Assembly (NCBI RefSeq): GCF_000282455.1
Contig: NZ_AKJG01000054.1
Span: forward strand, 1-64,000
Origin: Pseudomonas sp. GM74
GTDB lineage: Bacteria; Pseudomonadota; Gammaproteobacteria; Pseudomonadales; Pseudomonadaceae
Direction: 5' to 3'
Length of the DNA: 64,000 bases
The notes under the pieces were generated by a model. It made no database searches and was not told the origin of the DNA. It saw nothing but the letters and a program-made list of their open reading frames with translations. Made by a program: the position numbers and the translations under genes. This document shows positions 11,112 to 20,384 of the stretch, one piece after another. Position 1 is the first letter of the stretch, and each line of letters begins with the position of its first letter.

Positions 11112-12278
11112 ATGAATCTTCACGAGTATCAGGGTAAGCAGCTGTTCGCTGAATACGGCCTGCCAGTTTCCACCGGTTACGCGGTAGACACCCCGGAAGC
11201 AGCAGCAGAAGCTTGCGACAAAATCGGCGGCAGCGAGTGGGTTGTCAAAGCCCAGGTCCACGCCGGTGGTCGCGGTAAAGCGGGCGGCGTAAAGCTGGTT
11301 CGCAGCAAAGAAGACGCCAAAGCCTTCGCACAGCAGTGGCTGGGCAAGCGTCTGGTGACTTACCAGACTGACGCCAACGGTCAGCCAGTCACCAAGATCC
11401 TGGTTGAATCGTGCACTGATATCGCTAAAGAGCTGTACCTGGGCGCTGTCGTTGACCGTTCGAGCCGTCGTATCGTGTTCATGGCTTCCACCGAAGGTGG
11501 CGTGGACATCGAGAAAATCGCTCACGACACTCCAGAAAAAATTCTGAAGGCCACTATCGATCCACTGGTTGGCGCTCAGCCATTCCAGGGTCGCGAGCTG
11601 GCATTCCAGCTGGGTCTGGAAGGCAAGCAAGTTGCCCAGTTCGCCAAGATCTTCGTAGGTCTGGCCAAACTGTTCAAGGATCACGACCTGGCCCTGCTGG
11701 AAGTGAACCCGCTGGTGATCAAGGCTGACGGCGATCTGCATTGCCTCGATGCCAAGATCAACATCGACGCCAACGCCATGTACCGTCAGCCTAAGCTGAA
11801 GACTTTCCACGATCCGTCGCAGGACGATCCGCGCGAAGCGCACGCTGCCAAGTTCGAACTGAACTACGTAGCGCTGGAAGGCAACATCGGTTGCATGGTC
11901 AACGGTGCTGGCCTGGCCATGGGTACCATGGACATCGTCAACCTGCATGGCGGCAAACCAGCCAACTTCCTCGACGTGGGCGGCGGTGCTACCAAGGAAC
12001 GCGTTACCGAAGCGTTCAAGATCATCCTGTCCGACACTAACGTCGCTGCAGTACTGGTCAACATCTTCGGCGGCATTGTTCGTTGCGACATGATTGCCGA
12101 AGGCATCATCGGCGCCGTGAAAGAAGTCGGCGTGAAAATCCCGGTTGTTGTTCGCCTTGAAGGCAACAACGCTGAGCTGGGCGCTAAAGTACTGGCAGAA
12201 AGCGGTTTGAACATCATCGCTGCTACCAGCCTGACCGACGCTGCTCAACAAGTTGTCAAAGCTGCGGAGGGCAAATAA
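11112..12278 (+). CDS. sucC: Succinate-CoA ligase (ADP-forming) beta subunit
   Basis: Nucleotide-binding subunit of succinyl-CoA synthetase, which converts succinyl-CoA to succinate with substrate-level phosphorylation. The 388-residue length is exactly typical. The product begins [16 protein letters not shown]; an in-frame upstream extension to 11064 is discarded because it runs into the leader hairpins. The ATP-grasp domain spans about residues 1-230 ([17 protein letters not shown]), and the C-terminal ligase domain has GGGATKERV. The stop codon overlaps the sucD start by 1 bp (TAATG), giving tight coupling. Confidence 0.98.
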   Translation: MNLHEYQGKQLFAEYGLPVSTGYAVDTPEAAAEACDKIGGSEWVVKAQVHAGGRGKAGGVKLVRSKEDAKAFAQQWLGKRLVTYQTDANGQPVTKILVESCTDIAKELYLGAVVDRSSRRIVFMASTEGGVDIEKIAHDTPEKILKATIDPLVGAQPFQGRELAFQLGLEGKQVAQFAKIFVGLAKLFKDHDLALLEVNPLVIKADGDLHCLDAKINIDANAMYRQPKLKTFHDPSQDDPREAHAAKFELNYVALEGNIGCMVNGAGLAMGTMDIVNLHGGKPANFLDVGGGATKERVTEAFKIILSDTNVAAVLVNIFGGIVRCDMIAEGIIGAVKEVGVKIPVVVRLEGNNAELGAKVLAESGLNIIAATSLTDAAQQVVKAAEGK

Positions 12279-13159
12279 TGAGCGTCCTGATCAATAAAGA
12301 CACCAAAGTTATCTGCCAGGGTATTACCGGTTCGCAAGGTAGTTTCCACACCCAGCAAGCCATCGAGTACGGCACCAAGATGGTCGGTGGTGTAACTCCA
12401 GGCAAAGGCGGCACCGAGCACCTGGGCCTGCCAGTGTTCAACACCGTGAAAGACGCTGTAGCTGCCACTGGCGCCACCGCCAGCGTGATCTACGTTCCGG
12501 CTCCTTTCTGCAAGGACTCGATCCTGGAAGCTGCCTTCGGCGGCATCAAGCTGATCGTGTGCATCACCGAAGGCATTCCTACCCTGGACATGCTGGACGC
12601 TAAAGTTAAGTGCGACGAGCTGGGCGTAGTCCTGATCGGCCCTAACTGCCCAGGCGTGATCACCCCAGGCGAATGCAAGATCGGCATCATGCCAGGTCAC
12701 ATTCACTTGCCAGGCAAGGTCGGTATCGTTTCCCGTTCCGGCACCCTGACCTACGAAGCTGTGAAGCAGACCACTGACGCCGGTTTCGGTCAGTCGACTT
12801 GCGTCGGCATCGGTGGTGACCCGATCCCGGGTTCGAACTTCATCGACATCCTGAAGCTGTTCCAGGAAGACCCGAAGACCGAAGCGATCGTGATGATCGG
12901 TGAGATCGGCGGTTCGGCTGAAGAAGAAGCGGCTGCCTACATCAAGGCACACGTGACCAAGCCGGTTGTTTCCTACATCGCTGGTGTGACTGCTCCTCCG
13001 GGCAAGCGCATGGGCCATGCTGGCGCAATCATCTCTGGCGGCAAAGGCACTGCGGACGAGAAATTCGCTGCTCTGCAAGACGCAGGCGTTAAAACCGTGC
13101 GTTCGCTGGCAGACATCGGCAAGGCCCTGGCCGAGCTGACCGGTTGGGCTGTCAAGTAA
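12278..13159 (+). CDS. sucD: Succinate-CoA ligase alpha subunit
   Basis: CoA-binding and phosphohistidine-bearing subunit of succinyl-CoA synthetase. The 293 residues show the CoA-binding Rossmann motif [10 protein letters not shown] (residues about 14-23) and the active-site His in [14 protein letters not shown] (about residue 246). The conserved [10 protein letters not shown] loop is present. It ends the suc operon, with a strong terminator 30 bp after the stop. Confidence 0.98.
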   Translation: MSVLINKDTKVICQGITGSQGSFHTQQAIEYGTKMVGGVTPGKGGTEHLGLPVFNTVKDAVAATGATASVIYVPAPFCKDSILEAAFGGIKLIVCITEGIPTLDMLDAKVKCDELGVVLIGPNCPGVITPGECKIGIMPGHIHLPGKVGIVSRSGTLTYEAVKQTTDAGFGQSTCVGIGGDPIPGSNFIDILKLFQEDPKTEAIVMIGEIGGSAEEEAAAYIKAHVTKPVVSYIAGVTAPPGKRMGHAGAIISGGKGTADEKFAALQDAGVKTVRSLADIGKALAELTGWAVK

Positions 13160-13189
13160 GCTTCGTGCTTGACTGACGCTTCACCAAAC

Positions 13190-13218
13190 AAAGGCCACCT
13201 TCGGGTGGCCTTTGTCGT
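13190..13218 (+). terminator. Terminator of the sucCD transcript
   Basis: AAAGGCCACC (13190-13199) pairs perfectly with GGTGGCCTTT (13204-13213) around a TTCG tetraloop, followed by a T-rich tail. The position 30 bp after sucD marks the end of the TCA block. Confidence 0.92.
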
Positions 13219-13247
13219 TTCCGGCATTTGTGTTGGCTCTGCCGGCC

Positions 13248-13370
13248 CCTTCGTCGGAACGCCGCCCGGGGCAAGCCCGCTCCCACAGGTTTTGCGGGGT
13301 AGTCCAAATCGTATGAACGCAACAAATCCTTGTGGGAGCGGGCTTGCCCCGGGCGGCGTTCCGACGAAGG
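13248..13370. repeat. REP doublet with perfect 40-bp arms
   Basis: The arms 13248-13287 and 13331-13370 are exact 40-base reverse complements around a 43-bp spacer. Each carries the Pseudomonas REP core GAGCGGGCTTGCCCC, extended by a shared GGGCGGCGTTCCGACGAAGG flank. This is the most perfect REP pair in the window and so is probably recent. It lies between the sucD terminator and brnQ. Confidence 0.93.
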
Positions 13371-13552
13371 CGGACTTACAGACACCAACCATTTATATGC
13401 ATAAACGCGACACGAAAATGTCGTAGATCGGATAGTTCGCCCTCTAACAGTGCGTTTATCGGCCAAATTCGTTAGTCTACGCACCATTTTTGCGTCTGCG
13501 GCCCACAAGGCGGCAACGCGCTAAAAGGGTCGGTCTTATACGGACTGACAGC

Positions 13553-13575
13553 ATTTCCCTCACCCATAGGGAAAT
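13553..13575 (+). other. Hairpin in the brnQ leader
   Basis: ATTTCCCT and AGGGAAAT (8-bp arms, 7-nt loop) lie 40 bp before the brnQ start. There is no T-run directly after it, so it is more likely a leader stem or operator than a terminator. Function is unknown. The rest of 13371-13615 shows no clear feature. Confidence 0.4.
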
Positions 13576-13615
13576 CCCTCTCTAAATTCCGATTCAGTAG
13601 TGTGGTATTTCCTTA

Positions 13616-14929
13616 ATGAAAGTGTTGAAAGGCCAGGACATCCTGGCACTTGGTTTTATGACGTTTGCCCTGTTCGTCGGGGCCGGCAACATCATCTTCC
13701 CGCCTATCGTCGGTTTGCAGTCCGGGCCCAATGTCTGGATGGCGGCGCTGGGTTTTCTGGTCACGGCGGTGGGTCTGCCGGTGATCACCGTTGTGGCGCT
13801 GGCCAAGGTTGGCGGCGCCATGGACGCGCTGAGCAGCCCGATCGGTAAAGTGGCCGGTGGCCTGCTGGCAGCGGCTTGCTACCTCGCTGTCGGCCCGCTG
13901 TTCGCGACGCCACGTACCGCGACGGTATCCTTCGAAGTGGGCCTGGCGCCCCTGACCGGCGAAAGCCCGTTGGCGCTGTTCCTGTACAGCTCGGTGTACT
14001 TTCTGCTGGTGTTCTTCATCTCGCTCTATCCGGGCCGTTTGCTGGATACCGTAGGGCGCTTCCTCGCGCCGCTGAAGATCATCGCCCTGGCCGTGCTGGG
14101 CATTGCAGCGTTTGCCTTGCCGGCCGGTGACATTGGCCAGGCAACCCCTGAATACGTGGCAGCGCCGTTTTCCCAAGGCTTCATCAATGGTTACCTGACC
14201 ATGGATACCCTGGGCGCCCTGGTGTTCGGCATCGTCATCGTCAATGCCATCCGTTCCCGCGGCGTCGAGTCGCCGGCACTGATCACCCGCTACGCGATCA
14301 TCGCCGGCCTGATTGCCGGCGTGGGCCTGGCGCTGGTGTATGTCAGCCTGTTCCGTCTCGGTTCGGGCAGCCATGAAGTAGCCGCTGGCGCAACCAATGG
14401 CGCGGCGGTATTGCACGCTTACGTGCAGCACACCTTCGGTTCGCTGGGCAGCGGTTTCCTTGCCGTGTTGATCTCCCTGGCGTGCCTGGTGACAGCGGTC
14501 GGCTTGACCTGCGCCTGCGCCGAGTACTTCAGCCGTGTGATGCCGTTGTCCTACAAGACACTGGTGATCATCCTGGCGGCGTTCTCGCTGCTGGTGTCCA
14601 ACCTGGGCCTGACCAAGCTGATTGCGTTCTCGATCCCGGTGCTCACCGCGATTTACCCGCCGTGCATCGTTCTGGTGGCGTTGAGCTTCTGCAAGGACTT
14701 TTGGCATGAGCAGGGTCGTATCCTCGGCCCGGTGATGCTGGTGTCGTTCATCTTCGGTCTGATTGACGCCCTCAAGGGTGCAGGCCTGGCGGACTGGATG
14801 CCGACGCAAATGGCCCACCTGCCGCTGAGCGAGCAGGGCCTGGCCTGGCTGGTGCCATCGGTGATAACACTGGTGGTCGCGGTGGTTTGCGATCGCCTGC
14901 TGGGCAAGCGGGCCGAAGCCTTGGCTTAA
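13616..14929 (+). CDS. brnQ: Branched-chain amino acid:cation symporter II
   Basis: Inner-membrane LIVCS-family carrier importing leucine, isoleucine and valine with Na+ or H+. The 437-residue product is almost entirely hydrophobic, with about 12 predicted transmembrane segments. The family signature [16 protein letters not shown] is at residues 15-30. The start [15 protein letters not shown] is typical and has no in-frame competitor nearby. It is monocistronic: a REP pair and hairpin precede it and a terminator follows within 45 bp. Confidence 0.96.
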   Translation: MKVLKGQDILALGFMTFALFVGAGNIIFPPIVGLQSGPNVWMAALGFLVTAVGLPVITVVALAKVGGAMDALSSPIGKVAGGLLAAACYLAVGPLFATPRTATVSFEVGLAPLTGESPLALFLYSSVYFLLVFFISLYPGRLLDTVGRFLAPLKIIALAVLGIAAFALPAGDIGQATPEYVAAPFSQGFINGYLTMDTLGALVFGIVIVNAIRSRGVESPALITRYAIIAGLIAGVGLALVYVSLFRLGSGSHEVAAGATNGAAVLHAYVQHTFGSLGSGFLAVLISLACLVTAVGLTCACAEYFSRVMPLSYKTLVIILAAFSLLVSNLGLTKLIAFSIPVLTAIYPPCIVLVALSFCKDFWHEQGRILGPVMLVSFIFGLIDALKGAGLADWMPTQMAHLPLSEQGLAWLVPSVITLVVAVVCDRLLGKRAEALA

Positions 14930-14972
14930 GTCGCTTCACGACCTGCCACAAGCGGGTCTTGAGCAAAAACAG

Positions 14973-15007
14973 AAATGCCCCGTATCAATCGATATGGGGC
15001 ATTTTTT
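14973..15007 (+). terminator. Terminator of brnQ
   Basis: AAATGCCCC (14973-14981) pairs with GGGGCATTT (14996-15004), with extra pairing inside the loop, followed by a T run. It lies about 45 bp after the brnQ stop. Confidence 0.92.
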
Positions 15008-15065
15008 ATGGGGCAGATGCAGTGTCTTTTTTCTTGGGCTAACGTCGAAGCACTGCAAATCCTGA

Positions 15066-15155
15066 TGTGGGAGCGGGCTTGCTCGCGAAGGCTGTGGGTC
15101 AGTCAACATCAATGTTGGATGATAAGCCGCCTTCGCGAGCAAGCCCGCTCCCACA
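15066..15155. repeat. REP doublet (27-bp arms)
   Basis: TGTGGGAGCGGGCTTGC... at 15066-15092 and its exact reverse complement at 15129-15155. This is the core Pseudomonas REP type with the GCTCGCGAAGGC variant end. It lies between brnQ and the DUF599 gene, shortly upstream of the latter's start. Confidence 0.92.
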
Positions 15156-15193
15156 GGGATTCGGTACTCCTCTTGCACACTACAAGGACCTGC

Positions 15194-15931
15194 ATGTCGT
15201 TCATCCAAGCCAACCTGATCCACATTCTTGCCGCCGTCTGGTTCGTTATCTGCTGGGGCGGGTACACCCGCTATGCCACATGGAAAGGCCGTGACACCGC
15301 TTGCCTGGCCAGTGTGCTGCACTTGTATCGTGAGGACTGGATGCGCCGCATGCTGCTGCGCGACAACCGCATCGCCGATGCCAGCGTGATCGGCAATCTG
15401 GAGCGCAATGCGTCGTTCTTCGCCTCCAGTACGCTGATTATCCTGGCCGGTATTCTCACGGTGCTGGGGGCTTCGGAGCGGGCGGTATCCTTGCTGGCGG
15501 ATATCCCGATGGTGCAACAGGCGTCCCAGGGCATGTCGGAAATCAAGTTGTTGTGCCTGGCGCTGGTGTTTGTCTATGCGTTCTTCACGTTCAGCTGGTG
15601 CATGCGCCAATACAACTTTGCAGCGGTACTGGTGGGCTCGGCGCCGATGGTCGGCGAGCGTCATGTGTCGGAGCAGGAGCGCAAGGCGTTCGCTCTACGT
15701 GCCGCCCGCGTCATTTCCATGGCCGCCAACCAGTTCAACTTCGGGCTGCGTTCCTACTACTTCGGCATGACCATGCTGGCCTGGTTCGTCAGTCCCTGGT
15801 TGTTCATGTTGATGAGTGCCGGCGTGGTGTTCGTGTTGTATCGTCGCGAGTTTCATTCCGACGTTCTTGACGTGATGGTCTATACCCCTACAGAGGCGCC
15901 ATTGGCCGAGGTGAGTAAAGAGGCAGCTTGA
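15194..15931 (+). CDS. DUF599 family membrane protein
   Basis: The 245-residue integral membrane protein is of unknown function. It begins MSFIQANLIHILAAVWFVICWGG; an in-frame extension to 14975 is discarded because it crosses the brnQ terminator and REP pair. Hydrophobic segments lie near residues 5-22, 73-95, 118-140 and 190-220. The motif RNASFFASSTLIILAG and the later NQFNFGLRSYYF are typical of DUF599. ACAAGGACC precedes the ATG as a weak Shine-Dalgarno. No partner gene suggests a role. Confidence 0.88.
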   Translation: MSFIQANLIHILAAVWFVICWGGYTRYATWKGRDTACLASVLHLYREDWMRRMLLRDNRIADASVIGNLERNASFFASSTLIILAGILTVLGASERAVSLLADIPMVQQASQGMSEIKLLCLALVFVYAFFTFSWCMRQYNFAAVLVGSAPMVGERHVSEQERKAFALRAARVISMAANQFNFGLRSYYFGMTMLAWFVSPWLFMLMSAGVVFVLYRREFHSDVLDVMVYTPTEAPLAEVSKEAA

Positions 15932-15965
15932 TCGGGCGCCCGCGCGCTGGCTATCCAGTGTCTTA

Positions 15966-16067
15966 ATGGAAGATCTGGCTCGGCAGCGCAGTCTGGTTTG
16001 GCTGGTGGGATTAATCTGTTCGCTGTTGTTGATGATTAGTCCGACTTTTCGAACGAAATTGCTCTAG
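15966..16067 (+). CDS. Possible 33-residue single-span membrane peptide
   Basis: An ATG-initiated reading frame of 33 codons encodes MEDLARQRSL, then a hydrophobic stretch (about residues 10-26), then a short basic tail (FRTKLL). This is the layout of a small inner-membrane peptide. It lies 34 bp after the DUF599 gene and ends before the shared terminator, so it could be cotranscribed. No good ribosome-binding site is visible and I recognise no homologue. It may be chance. Confidence 0.3.
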   Translation: MEDLARQRSLVWLVGLICSLLLMISPTFRTKLL

Positions 16068-16080
16068 CCACTTTTTTCAA

Positions 16081-16119
16081 GGCAAAAGAAAACCCGCACT
16101 TGGCGGGTTTTCTTTTGCC
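16081..16119. terminator. Bidirectional terminator
   Basis: A perfect 17-bp inverted repeat (16081-16097 with 16103-16119) has the GC core AACCCGC and A/T-rich outer arms, so it works as a U-tailed terminator in both directions. It serves the DUF599 gene from the left and the small lipoprotein gene from the right. Confidence 0.92.
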
Positions 16120-16134
16120 ACTCTAAAAACCGTA

Positions 16135-16398
16135 TTAGTTCTTAGGTGCTTCCGGTGCGGCCGGAGTGGCTGGAGCAGCCTCTTTTGCCGCTTCTGCGTT
16201 CGATTCAGCCTGATCTTTGGCGGCTTCGGCGTTTTCTTTCGCCGCGTCGTTCACTTTATCCTGAGCTTCGTTCATTTTTTGCTGGGCTTGCTCAGCATTT
16301 TGGTTAGCATCTTGAGCTTTGTCCTCGGATTTTTTATCGCAGGCAGCGAGACCGAGGGAAGCGGTCAACATCAAGGCAATAGCTAAAGTCTTACGCAT
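16135..16398 (-). CDS. Small Ala/Glu/Lys-rich lipoprotein
   Basis: The 87-residue precursor starts at the ATG at 16398, preceded by AGGAG at a somewhat long spacing. It has a lipoprotein signal peptide with lipobox LAAC, so the mature protein begins at Cys20. The mature part is low-complexity, almost all Ala, Glu, Lys, Asp, Asn and Gln in heptad-like spacing (AQQKMNEAQDKVNDAAKENA), which predicts a long alpha-helix or coiled coil. It ends in a Pro/Ala tail. It resembles envelope coiled-coil lipoproteins of Lpp-like type, but I cannot assign a function. It is monocistronic with a strong terminator. Confidence 0.85.
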   Translation of the reverse strand: MRKTLAIALMLTASLGLAACDKKSEDKAQDANQNAEQAQQKMNEAQDKVNDAAKENAEAAKDQAESNAEAAKEAAPATPAAPEAPKN

Positions 16399-16556
16399 GG
16401 GGTGTTTCTCCTGATGAAAAGCATCTACTGGCATTAAGAGCCCACACATCAGGGTTAAGTTCCTTAATTCTTTCAGATATATAAGTTTGTTCTAGTGCGG
16501 AACTTTTACCCGGACCACCACCGCACTGTACGGACATAAACAAGAGCTTTTATCAA

Positions 16557-17033
16557 ATGGCTGAAAACCCCGTTTTTGAGCGTGCGAAGCGCTTTCTGTC
16601 GGCGCTGCGACATTGCCAGGTACTTGGACTAAGCGTTCACAGTGCCAACAATGAAGGGCTGACGATTGTGTTGCCGTACAGCCTGCAGATCGTCGGCAAT
16701 CCCCAAACCGGTGTGATTCATGGCGGAGCGCTGACCTCGCTGATGGACACGGCCTGCGGCATGGCGACCCTCTGCGTGCTCCCGGAGTTCGAAGTCTGCC
16801 CGACCCTCGACCTGCGCATCGACTACATGCACGCCGCCGAGCCGCATAAGGATGTCTACGGCTTTGCCCAGTGCTATCGGGTCACCACTGACGTGATTTT
16901 TGCCCGTGGCTTCGCCTATCAGGATGACCCCGGGCAACCCATTGCCCATGTGATGGGTACTTTCATGCGCATGGGCAAGAACATCAAAGGCACCAAGGGC
17001 TTTGGTGGCGCGGTTGCCGGAGGTGCGCAATGA
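16557..17033 (+). CDS. PaaI-family hotdog thioesterase (first of pair)
   Basis: The 158-residue hotdog-fold protein probably hydrolyses an acyl- or aryl-CoA thioester in the cytoplasm. The PaaI motif HGGALTSLMDTACG (about residues 60-73) contains the catalytic acidic residue. The following CPTLDLRIDYMHAAEP is the standard beta strand after the hotdog helix. It overlaps the next gene by 4 bp (ATGA), and that gene encodes a second, divergent hotdog protein. The two may form a heteromer. The substrate is unknown. Confidence 0.88.
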   Translation: MAENPVFERAKRFLSALRHCQVLGLSVHSANNEGLTIVLPYSLQIVGNPQTGVIHGGALTSLMDTACGMATLCVLPEFEVCPTLDLRIDYMHAAEPHKDVYGFAQCYRVTTDVIFARGFAYQDDPGQPIAHVMGTFMRMGKNIKGTKGFGGAVAGGAQ

Positions 17034-17482
17034 GCGAGTCGCTGAAGGATCAATTGCAAAAGGCTCATGAGCAGGGCGATTACGCCGCGCTGCTGGATTT
17101 GATTCCCTATGCCCGGCTGATCGGCGTCGAATGTTCACGGGTGGGAGATGAGTTGCTGTTCAAGCTGCCAGCGAACAAGGACAACATCGGGAACCCGTTG
17201 TTGCCGGCGATTCATGGCGGTGTGATCGCCGGCTTCATGGAGTTGGCCGCAGCGTTGCACCTGTTGGTGTTCACCGGGTCGCCCGGGGTGCCGAAGATCA
17301 TCGACTTCTCCCTGGATTACCTGCGTGCCGGTCAGTTTCGCGATACCTGGGCCCGATGCCAGGTCTGGCGCCAGGGGCGCCGGGTCGCCAATGTGGCGAT
17401 TACCGCATGGCAAAGCACCGAAGCCGAACCCATTGCCACGGCCCGTGCACATTTCAAACTCGAAGAGCCCTTGAAATCCTGA
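17030..17482 (+). CDS. PaaI-family hotdog thioesterase (second of pair)
   Basis: The 150-residue hotdog-fold protein begins inside the stop codon of the preceding thioesterase gene (ATGA overlap). The family motif reads IHGGVIAGFMELAAALH, with Glu where the first gene has Asp. PKIIDFSLDYLRAG is the next conserved strand. The tandem arrangement suggests ancient duplication or a hetero-oligomer. Substrate and pathway cannot be inferred from neighbours; htpG follows 81 bp downstream and is probably independent. Confidence 0.87.
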   Translation: MSESLKDQLQKAHEQGDYAALLDLIPYARLIGVECSRVGDELLFKLPANKDNIGNPLLPAIHGGVIAGFMELAAALHLLVFTGSPGVPKIIDFSLDYLRAGQFRDTWARCQVWRQGRRVANVAITAWQSTEAEPIATARAHFKLEEPLKS

Positions 17483-17563
17483 ACTCAGCCCCCAACTCAG
17501 ATGACAACCCGCCGTCGACCCTCAAGGTCGCGGCTTATGCCATCTGATTGGAGTTTGATGACC

Positions 17564-19468
17564 ATGAGTGTGGAAACTCAAAAGGAAACCCTGGGCTTCC
17601 AGACCGAGGTGAAGCAGCTGCTGCATCTCATGATCCATTCGCTGTATTCCAACAAGGAAATTTTCCTTCGCGAATTGATCTCGAACGCCTCTGACGCTGT
17701 CGACAAATTACGTTTCGAAGCCCTGGCCAAGCCAGAGCTGCTGGAAGGTGGCGCCGAACTGAAAATCCGCGTGAGCTTCGACAAGGACGCTAAAACCGTC
17801 ACCCTCGAAGACAACGGTATCGGCATGAGCCGCGAAGACGCGATCACCCACCTGGGTACCATCGCCAAGTCCGGCACCGCCGATTTCATGAAGCACCTGA
17901 CCGGCGACCAGAAGAAAGACTCGCACCTGATCGGCCAGTTCGGTGTCGGTTTCTACTCCGCATTCATCGTCGCTGACAAAGTCGATGTGTTCAGTCGTCG
18001 TGCCGGCAGCGCTGCCAGCGAAGGCGTGCACTGGTCGTCCAAGGGCGAAGGTGACTTCGAAGTTGCGACCATCGACAAGGCCGAACGCGGCACTCGCATC
18101 GTCCTGCATCTGAAATCCGGTGAAGACGAGTTCGCCGATGGCTGGCGCCTGCGCAACATCATCAAGAAGTACTCCGACCACATCGCCTTGCCGATCGAGC
18201 TGCCGATAGAAGTGGCCGCTGCCGAAGGTGAAGAGAAGCCGGCCGTTGAGTGGGAAACCGTCAACCGCGCCAGCGCGCTGTGGACCCGTCCCCGTACCGA
18301 GATCAAGGACGAGGAATACCAGGAGTTCTACAAGCACATCGCTCACGATTTCGAGAACCCGCTGAGCTGGAGCCACAACAAGGTCGAAGGCAAGCTCGAA
18401 TACAGCTCGCTGCTGTACGTGCCGACCCGTGCGCCGTTCGACCTGTACCAGCGTGAAGCGCCGAAAGGCCTGAAGCTGTACGTGCAGCGCGTGTTCGTCA
18501 TGGATCAGGCCGAGTCCTTCCTGCCGCTGTACCTGCGCTTCATCAAAGGCGTGGTTGATTCCAACGACCTGTCGCTGAACGTGTCGCGGGAAATCCTGCA
18601 GAAAGACCCGATCATCGACTCGATGAAGTCGGCGCTGACCAAGCGCGTCCTGGACATGCTGGAAAAACTGGCGAAGAACGAGCCTGAGCAATACAAGGGT
18701 TTCTGGAAAAACTTCGGTCAGGTCATGAAAGAAGGCCCGGCGGAAGATTTCGCCAACAAGGAAAAAATCGCCGGCCTGCTGCGTTTCGCATCGACCCACG
18801 GCGACGATGGCGAGCAGGTTGTTGGCCTGGCCGAGTACCTGGCGCGCGCCAAGGAAGGTCAGGACAAGATCTACTACCTGACCGGCGAAACCTACGCCCA
18901 GGTCAAGAACAGCCCGCACCTGGAAGTCTTCCGCAAGAAAGGCATCGAAGTGCTGCTGCTGACCGACCGCATCGACGAGTGGCTGATGAGCTACCTCAGC
19001 GATTTCGACGGCAAGAGCTTCGTCGACGTGGCGCGCGGTGACCTGGACCTGGGCAACCTGGACTCGGAAGAGGACAAGAAGGCCGCGCAAGAAGTCGCCA
19101 AAGCCAAAGAAGGTCTGGTCGAGCGTCTGAAGACCGCCCTGGGCGATTCCGTTGCGCAAGTGCGGGTGTCTCATCGCCTGACCGACTCCCCGGCGATCCT
19201 GGCCATCGGCGAGCAGGACCTGGGCTTGCAGATGCGCCAGATCCTGGAAGCCAGCGGCCAGAAGGTTCCGGATTCGAAGCCGATTTTCGAATTCAACCCG
19301 GCTCACCCGCTGATCGAGAAGCTCGACAACGAGCAGAGCGACGAGCGCTTCGGCGACCTGTCGCATATCCTCTTCGATCAGGCGGCCCTGGCGGCCGGTG
19401 ACAGCTTGAAAGACCCGGCGGCCTATGTGCGCCGTCTGAACAAGCTGCTGGTCGAGCTATCGGCTTAA
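17564..19468 (+). CDS. htpG: Molecular chaperone HtpG (Hsp90)
   Basis: Cytoplasmic ATP-dependent Hsp90 chaperone, 634 residues. I use the ATG at 17564 ([16 protein letters not shown]), the conserved bacterial start; upstream in-frame codons to 17501 are not protein-like. The GHKL ATPase motifs are visible: NASDA near residue 35, DNGIGM near 80, and [11 protein letters not shown] near 125. The middle domain and C-terminal dimerisation region follow. A hairpin with a T run lies 12 bp after the stop. No RpoH promoter could be placed confidently. Confidence 0.97.
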   Translation: MSVETQKETLGFQTEVKQLLHLMIHSLYSNKEIFLRELISNASDAVDKLRFEALAKPELLEGGAELKIRVSFDKDAKTVTLEDNGIGMSREDAITHLGTIAKSGTADFMKHLTGDQKKDSHLIGQFGVGFYSAFIVADKVDVFSRRAGSAASEGVHWSSKGEGDFEVATIDKAERGTRIVLHLKSGEDEFADGWRLRNIIKKYSDHIALPIELPIEVAAAEGEEKPAVEWETVNRASALWTRPRTEIKDEEYQEFYKHIAHDFENPLSWSHNKVEGKLEYSSLLYVPTRAPFDLYQREAPKGLKLYVQRVFVMDQAESFLPLYLRFIKGVVDSNDLSLNVSREILQKDPIIDSMKSALTKRVLDMLEKLAKNEPEQYKGFWKNFGQVMKEGPAEDFANKEKIAGLLRFASTHGDDGEQVVGLAEYLARAKEGQDKIYYLTGETYAQVKNSPHLEVFRKKGIEVLLLTDRIDEWLMSYLSDFDGKSFVDVARGDLDLGNLDSEEDKKAAQEVAKAKEGLVERLKTALGDSVAQVRVSHRLTDSPAILAIGEQDLGLQMRQILEASGQKVPDSKPIFEFNPAHPLIEKLDNEQSDERFGDLSHILFDQAALAAGDSLKDPAAYVRRLNKLLVELSA

Positions 19469-19480
19469 CCGTGTTGCAGA

Positions 19481-19505
19481 AAAACCCGCTTCGGCGGGTT
19501 TTTTC
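19481..19505 (+). terminator. Terminator of htpG
   Basis: AAAACCCGC (19481-19489) pairs with GCGGGTTTT (19494-19502) around a TTCG loop and continues in Ts. It lies 12 bp after the htpG stop codon. Confidence 0.94.
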
Positions 19506-19535
19506 ATTCTGGTGTTCAACAATCAGGAGTCAGAA

Positions 19536-20264
19536 ATGAGCCAAATCACTGTACGTTCCGTTGCCTATCAGATTGATGGACGAGATTACGAAAGCCGTCT
19601 GGCCTTCGATGCCGACCATAAAGGCCCGCGCCCGGGTCTGTTGATGGCACCGAACTGGATGGGCGTTAGCGCCGGTGCAGAGGAGATCGCCCGGTCGGTG
19701 GCCTCCAAGGGGTATGTGGTGCTGATCGCAGACCTTTACGGTCAATCGGTGCGTCCGACGAACAATGACGAGGCCGGCGCGGCCATGATGCCGTTGAAAA
19801 ATGACCGCCCATTGCTGCGCAAACGCATGCAGGCGGCGTTCGAGCGGTTGCAAAGCCAGGGTGAAGTGGCTGTCGACACTTCGAAACTGGCCACATTCGG
19901 TTTTTGCTTCGGCGGTTGCTGCGCCTTGGAGTTTGCCCGTACCGGCGCGCCGGTGAAGGCCGCGGTGTCGTTCCACGGTACGCTGGACACACCGAATCCG
20001 GCTGATGCAAAAAACATCAAGGGTAAGGTCCTGGTGCTGCATGGCGCTTCCGATCCATTGGTGCCGAAGGAGCAGTTGCCGGCATTCGAAGATGAAATGA
20101 ATGCGGCGGGTGTGGATTGGCAGTTGCTGAGCTACGGCGGTGCGTTCCACTCGTTCACCGACCCGCACGCCAATGTGCCGGGCATGATGATGTATGACGC
20201 GAAGGTCGCTGCCCGCGCTTTCACGTCGATGCATAACTTGCTGGATGAAGTGTTCAAGGGCTGA
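19536..20264 (+). CDS. Dienelactone hydrolase family protein
   Basis: The 242-residue alpha/beta hydrolase is of the dienelactone hydrolase type. The triad is visible: Cys124 in GFCFGG, Asp173 in GASDPLV and His205 in GAFHSFTDP. The nucleophile is Cys as in true dienelactone hydrolases, but no aromatic ring-cleavage genes are near, so the substrate is open. The start is the ATG at 19536, preceded by AGGAG; an ATG/TTG-region start at 19512 would add eight residues. It is monocistronic, between the htpG terminator and a REP pair. Confidence 0.9.
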   Translation: MSQITVRSVAYQIDGRDYESRLAFDADHKGPRPGLLMAPNWMGVSAGAEEIARSVASKGYVVLIADLYGQSVRPTNNDEAGAAMMPLKNDRPLLRKRMQAAFERLQSQGEVAVDTSKLATFGFCFGGCCALEFARTGAPVKAAVSFHGTLDTPNPADAKNIKGKVLVLHGASDPLVPKEQLPAFEDEMNAAGVDWQLLSYGGAFHSFTDPHANVPGMMMYDAKVAARAFTSMHNLLDEVFKG

Positions 20265-20294
20265 CCATGATTTGGTTGGTGTGAGTGCCGACCC

Positions 20295-20360
20295 CTTCGC
20301 GGGCAAGCCCGCTCCCACATTTGGTCGCGTTCCAATGTGGGAGCGGGCTTGCTCGCGAAG
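20295..20360. repeat. REP doublet
   Basis: CTTCGCGGGCAAGCCCGC... at 20295-20321 faces AATGTGGGAGCGGGCTTGC... at 20334-20360, with one mismatch and a 12-bp spacer. It lies between the convergent dienelactone-hydrolase-like and pirin genes, a typical REP location. Confidence 0.9.
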
Positions 20361-20384
20361 ACGGCTCCACGGGCAACTAAAATC

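Noticed and set aside
13248..13370. Inverted repeats considered as CRISPR repeats
   Set aside because: Only pairs of palindromes occur, with no regularly spaced direct repeats and no cas genes.
14975..15193. N-terminal extension of the DUF599 ORF
   Set aside because: It crosses the brnQ terminator and a REP doublet; the peptide is REP-derived.
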